A DNA stretch of 64,000 nucleotides from Onchocerca volvulus (taxonomy: Eukaryota; Nematoda; Chromadorea; Rhabditida; Onchocercidae), in contig HG738140.1 in NCBI GenBank assembly GCA_000499405.2, forward strand, positions 5,136,701 through 5,200,700, read 5' to 3'. Positions 61,151 through 64,000 of this stretch are shown here, one piece after another (position 1 is the first letter of the stretch; each line of letters starts with the position of its first letter). Under the pieces are notes generated by a model. The model did not search any database. It worked only from the letters and a program-made list of their open reading frames with translations, and had not been told where the DNA came from. The position numbers were made by a program, and so were the translations under genes.

Positions 61151-62269
61151 TAAAAGCAATTATAAAAGATTGGCACAGTTGCTGGAAAGAATTTTATGAC
61201 ACAATTAAACTGAATGTCTAGACAGATCAATTTTCGAATTGTTCGACAGTTATTCCAAAATTGTCTCCATGTCTTGGGGTCACCAATAGCAGTGATATTG
61301 GTAAATTTACGGTAGAGTGATGAGCCATTGGGAATGATTTTTTATAACGGGCTAGCTTTCTTATCCCATCTTCGCTTAGTTGCTGAAGAATTAGTTCGGA
61401 ATCATCTTTATAATAGCTAGAGCTACAACAGGATCTTTACCATTATTTACTAATTTTATAATACCTGTCTGAGTGACGATATCCGCATATTTCACTTCCC
61501 CTTTTCGAGGTTGTAATTCTTTTTTCTGACTAATTCGAAACTGCCAATGTATGATTTAAGAAGACTCGTTTTTTGTTTGACGATTCTTCTCTTAGCCTCT
61601 TATTGCTGATGCATTTTATCCTTTGGTAACTGCTGATCTGGAGATGTTAGCTAAAAACCTTTGAATTCCTCGATGAATTGTTCCTACTTTTCCTTGTCGA
61701 TTCAGCTTTATTATTAAGCTGGCAAATATTGTCCTGGCTCGTGACACCAAATAAAATTATCGGGAAAGTCTCTTATATTGGAAAGGTATTTTGGTGAGAA
61801 AAGTTTTATTGATTGACGGAGGACGGATTCTTCATCCACGTTAAAAGATAGAATAAAGTTAGACAATATCACGATTGCAGTTGATCGCTGTTCTAGTAGA
61901 GATGAGGGTTAGGCTGGCGCTTTGCCTGGGAAAATTTGAATTTTATACGCAGCATTTTAAATTCAAATCCATTTTCCCGCTCTCCGCCACTTTTTTTCTG
62001 CAGCGAAATTTAAGATAGGTGAGTCAGATTGAATTGGAAGTTATTGATTGTGGAGTGATTTGATTGACTGTTGGGTTGATGAATTGAATAACATTGATCG
62101 CATGATCTTTAGAAGCTTCTTTTTTTTTTTTATATATCAATAATCCTTGATCTTATGGTGGACGCTGACTTACAATATATTATACAAAGAGTTTGGTTAT
62201 TAGGACAAAGGGTAAGAGATGGACAATGCTTACAATTTTAAACAATGCACAATGTTTCTTTTTGTTACA
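61151..62269. other. Degenerate element-derived sequence
   Basis: The segment around 61165-61250 repeats 60610-60690 (CAGTTGCTGGAAAG against CAGTTGCCGGAAAG; AATGTCTAGACAG in both), so part of the element is duplicated in direct orientation. Minus-strand frames at 61195-61345 and 61390-61560 stay open over short distances and may be further upstream parts of the same protein, but I cannot choose a frame. A small inverted repeat lies at 61928-61978 (GGGAAAATTTGAATTT and AAATTCAAATCCATTTTCCC). Confidence 0.35.
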
Positions 62270-62600
62270 ATTATTTATTGCACATTCTGTTCGAAGAATA
62301 AGATATATCTTATTTTATCACTAAACATGTACGTATATCTTATTTAAGCGCTAAATACACGCTTATATTTTACTTTATTGCTAAACATATCTTGTGGCTA
62401 AAATGAGATATACTTGTGCGCTTGCAATAAAATATGATCCAGACTTTTATTTAAGGCTAAAATAGAATTTACGAATGTTTCGCGATTAAATAAGTCATAG
62501 ATGTGTTGTTAGCAATTAAATAAGCTATATGCTTAGGCATAGCGATAAAATGAGATATACGTATGCGCTTGCGATAAAATAAGATCCATGCTCATGTTTT
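62270..62600. repeat. Degenerate short tandem repeats
   Basis: Variants of GCGATAAAATAAGATATAC recur about every 30-60 bases: AAGATATATCTTATTTTATC, GCTAAAATGAGATATAC, TTGCAATAAAATATGATCC, GCGATAAAATGAGATATACG and TTGCGATAAAATAAGATCC. The spacing is irregular, so the array is old. Confidence 0.65.
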
Positions 62601-62634
62601 TCATGTGCATAATTTTTTGACATACGTATATTAG

Positions 62635-62820
62635 CTGTCGTGAAACTTGGTCTGTTTGGATAAGGGTGCTTTACGACACTAAGTATTTGGAATATTTTAT
62701 TACTTCGAATACAACACATGAGGTGTCGTCCAGTATTAACTGACGCGACACACAATAAGTAACAAATATATATGGATAACGTATAAAAAGTAGAAAATGA
62801 AGAGGGAGATGGTGGTTCGT
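62635..62820 (+). repeat. LTR-like segment, plus orientation
   Basis: It begins TGTCGTGAAAC and matches, in opposite orientation, 63148-63333 over about 186 bases, including GGTGCTTTACGACACTAAGT, GAGGTGTCGTCCAGTA and ATATATATGGATAACGTATA. The GTATAAAAA is TATA-box-like. I read it as an LTR or LTR fragment of the element whose envelope-like frames flank it. Confidence 0.55.
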
Positions 62821-63147
62821 AATTTAATGGTAGTTAAATTTGTTGAATAATCGGGCAACAAATTATAATGTTGTCTAAATGTAATTATAAATCTATTGAA
62901 AGTTAAATTTAATTGGGTTTGCACGATGGAATAGTGACTTCCAACAAAGGGGGAATTATCCATTCTAAAGACCAAATCACATTACCAACCAACAAAATGA
63001 AGCAATTATCGACGTCTGCGCCGGCACTTAATGACACCCAAACCGAGACAGGGCGTGGACAAAAAACGACATATAAGCAACAGCGAAAATCAAAATCATC
63101 AGTTCAATTCAGTCACAATCAACCAACGACGTCAACTCCACTTCAAC

Positions 63148-63333
63148 GAACTACCATCTCCCATTTCATTTTCTAATTTTTTATACGTTATCCATATATA
63201 TTTCTGTCACTTATTGTGTGCCGCCTCAGCTAGTACTGGACGACACCTCACGTGTTATATTTGAAGTAATAAAGTATTTCTATTACTTAGTGTCGTGAAG
63301 CACCCTCATTCAAATACACCTAGTTTTACGACA
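63148..63333 (-). repeat. LTR-like segment, minus orientation
   Basis: Inverted partner of 62635-62820. On the minus strand it begins TGTCGTAAAAC at 63333 and includes GGTGCTTCACGACACTAAGT and GTATAAAAA. It lies about 200 bases downstream of the stop codon of the envelope-like frame at 63535-64000 on the same strand, the place expected for a 3' LTR. Confidence 0.55.
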
Positions 63334-63534
63334 TGGGCAACGTTTTTAATTGACTGCCCCATTACTCAACAGTTTTAACTACCATTACATTTGCGAAATG
63401 AGGTGAACAATTAAAAGATAGAATTAGTTTATTTACACCATATATGAATTACCTTTTTTTCGATTACTCCGACATGAGCAATTAAAAAGTAGAATTATTT
63501 TAATTGCACAATATATGGATTAACCTTTATTCGG

Positions 63535-64000
63535 TTATTCCGACATTCCCGACTGAAGGAGATTGATCCTTTCAGGGGGAAGTAGGCATGGAACGTAGGC
63601 TATAGGTTCAGATACTTCAGATTGTTGTACCGAGAACTTTGATTTTCCTTTGTATGACGATCTTATTTGTACAATTTCCATAGGAGTAGATATGATGTTT
63701 CTTTGGCTTGAGGACTTGCAGCATAGACAGCAAATAGATTGAATTAGTCCAGTTTTCATTTTGACAGCAATAAGTATAACCGACAGTAGCACAACACTTG
63801 TGCAGATAGTAGTTAGTTTCCAATGTTTTGCTAGATTTGCTAATCTCTCTTGGATCAGTTCTGCCGATTTACTGATTCCATATTCCAATTGTTCAGCTAA
63901 TTCTTCTCCTTGTTGAGTTATTTGTTCCCAGATTGTTTCCTGCCTTTGTTGATTGGTGATCTGATTAGTTGCTTCTTGTTTTTGGGCCAGTATTTCTAGT
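63535..64000 (-). CDS. Envelope-like protein of an LTR element, C-terminal part, copy 2
   Basis: One frame is open from the window edge (64000) to its stop at 63535, about 154 residues of a longer protein. It has a Gln/Glu-rich helical part (LEILAQKQEATNQITNQ, QETIWEQITQQGEELAEQLE), a Leu-rich linker, a membrane anchor (LTTICTSVVLLSVILIAV), the Cys cluster SICCLCC and a cytoplasmic-like tail. It is clearly paralogous to 60648-61150 but unbroken in this window. The order suits the transmembrane end of a retroelement envelope protein; a host transmembrane gene is the alternative. The rest of the gene lies outside the window. Confidence 0.5.
   Translation of the reverse strand, partial: LEILAQKQEATNQITNQQRQETIWEQITQQGEELAEQLEYGISKSAELIQERLANLAKHWKLTTICTSVVLLSVILIAVKMKTGLIQSICCLCCKSSSQRNIISTPMEIVQIRSSYKGKSKFSVQQSEVSEPIAYVPCLLPPERINLLQSGMSE

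Overview
The window is AT-rich nuclear DNA of a nematode. The evidence is a typical cuticle collagen gene, small phase-consistent exons separated by AT-rich introns with T-rich 3' splice sites, and diverged metazoan single-copy genes. Intron sizes (a few hundred bases to several kb) and overall character suggest a parasitic clade such as the filarial/spirurid worms; this is an inference. Gene models were assembled by hand: exons were joined only where reading phases agree, and totals were checked to be multiples of three.

Layout. (1) 1375-12249, minus strand: a swiprosin/EFHD-type Ca2+-binding protein, with a short form (207 aa, starting at 3399) and a proposed long form (484 aa, starting at 12249) that adds three upstream exons. 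Its 6.1-kb intron holds Helitron-derived repeats. (2) 17149-19910, minus: a RanBP3-like nuclear transport cofactor (319 aa). (3) 19911-23160: a divergent intergenic region with a pyrimidine tract and a 0.5-kb CA-rich microsatellite. (4) 23161-29639, plus: an F-box-like protein (349 aa) of unknown target. Its fourth intron contains two decayed Helitron copies head to tail. (5) 33830-35153, minus: a cuticle collagen (291 aa) with the expected membrane segment, Arg-rich cleavage site, Gly-X-Y blocks and cysteine clusters. (6) 35154-41758: intergenic, with an ATC-type microsatellite. (7) 41759-42954, minus: a small two-exon gene (74 aa) of unknown function. (8) 49289-56154, plus: membralin/TMEM259 (648 aa, 13 exons), an ER membrane protein linked to ER-associated degradation. 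(9) 57795-59348, plus: the HEMK2/N6AMT1-type glutamine methyltransferase acting on eRF1, with a probable GC-AG intron. (10) 59390-64000: a repeat-dominated end with a 0.4-kb foldback sequence, two or three diverged copies of an envelope-like C-terminal domain from an LTR element (minus strand), and two LTR-like segments in inverted orientation.

The genes are ordinary housekeeping or structural genes and do not form one pathway. No new multi-gene system is evident. The most interesting points are the long EFHD form with three copies of an EL-x-x-KLAKR-like motif, the tandem pair of complementary Helitron remnants inside the F-box gene, the GC-AG intron, the foldback next to the methyltransferase gene, and the duplicated envelope-like remnants at the right edge.
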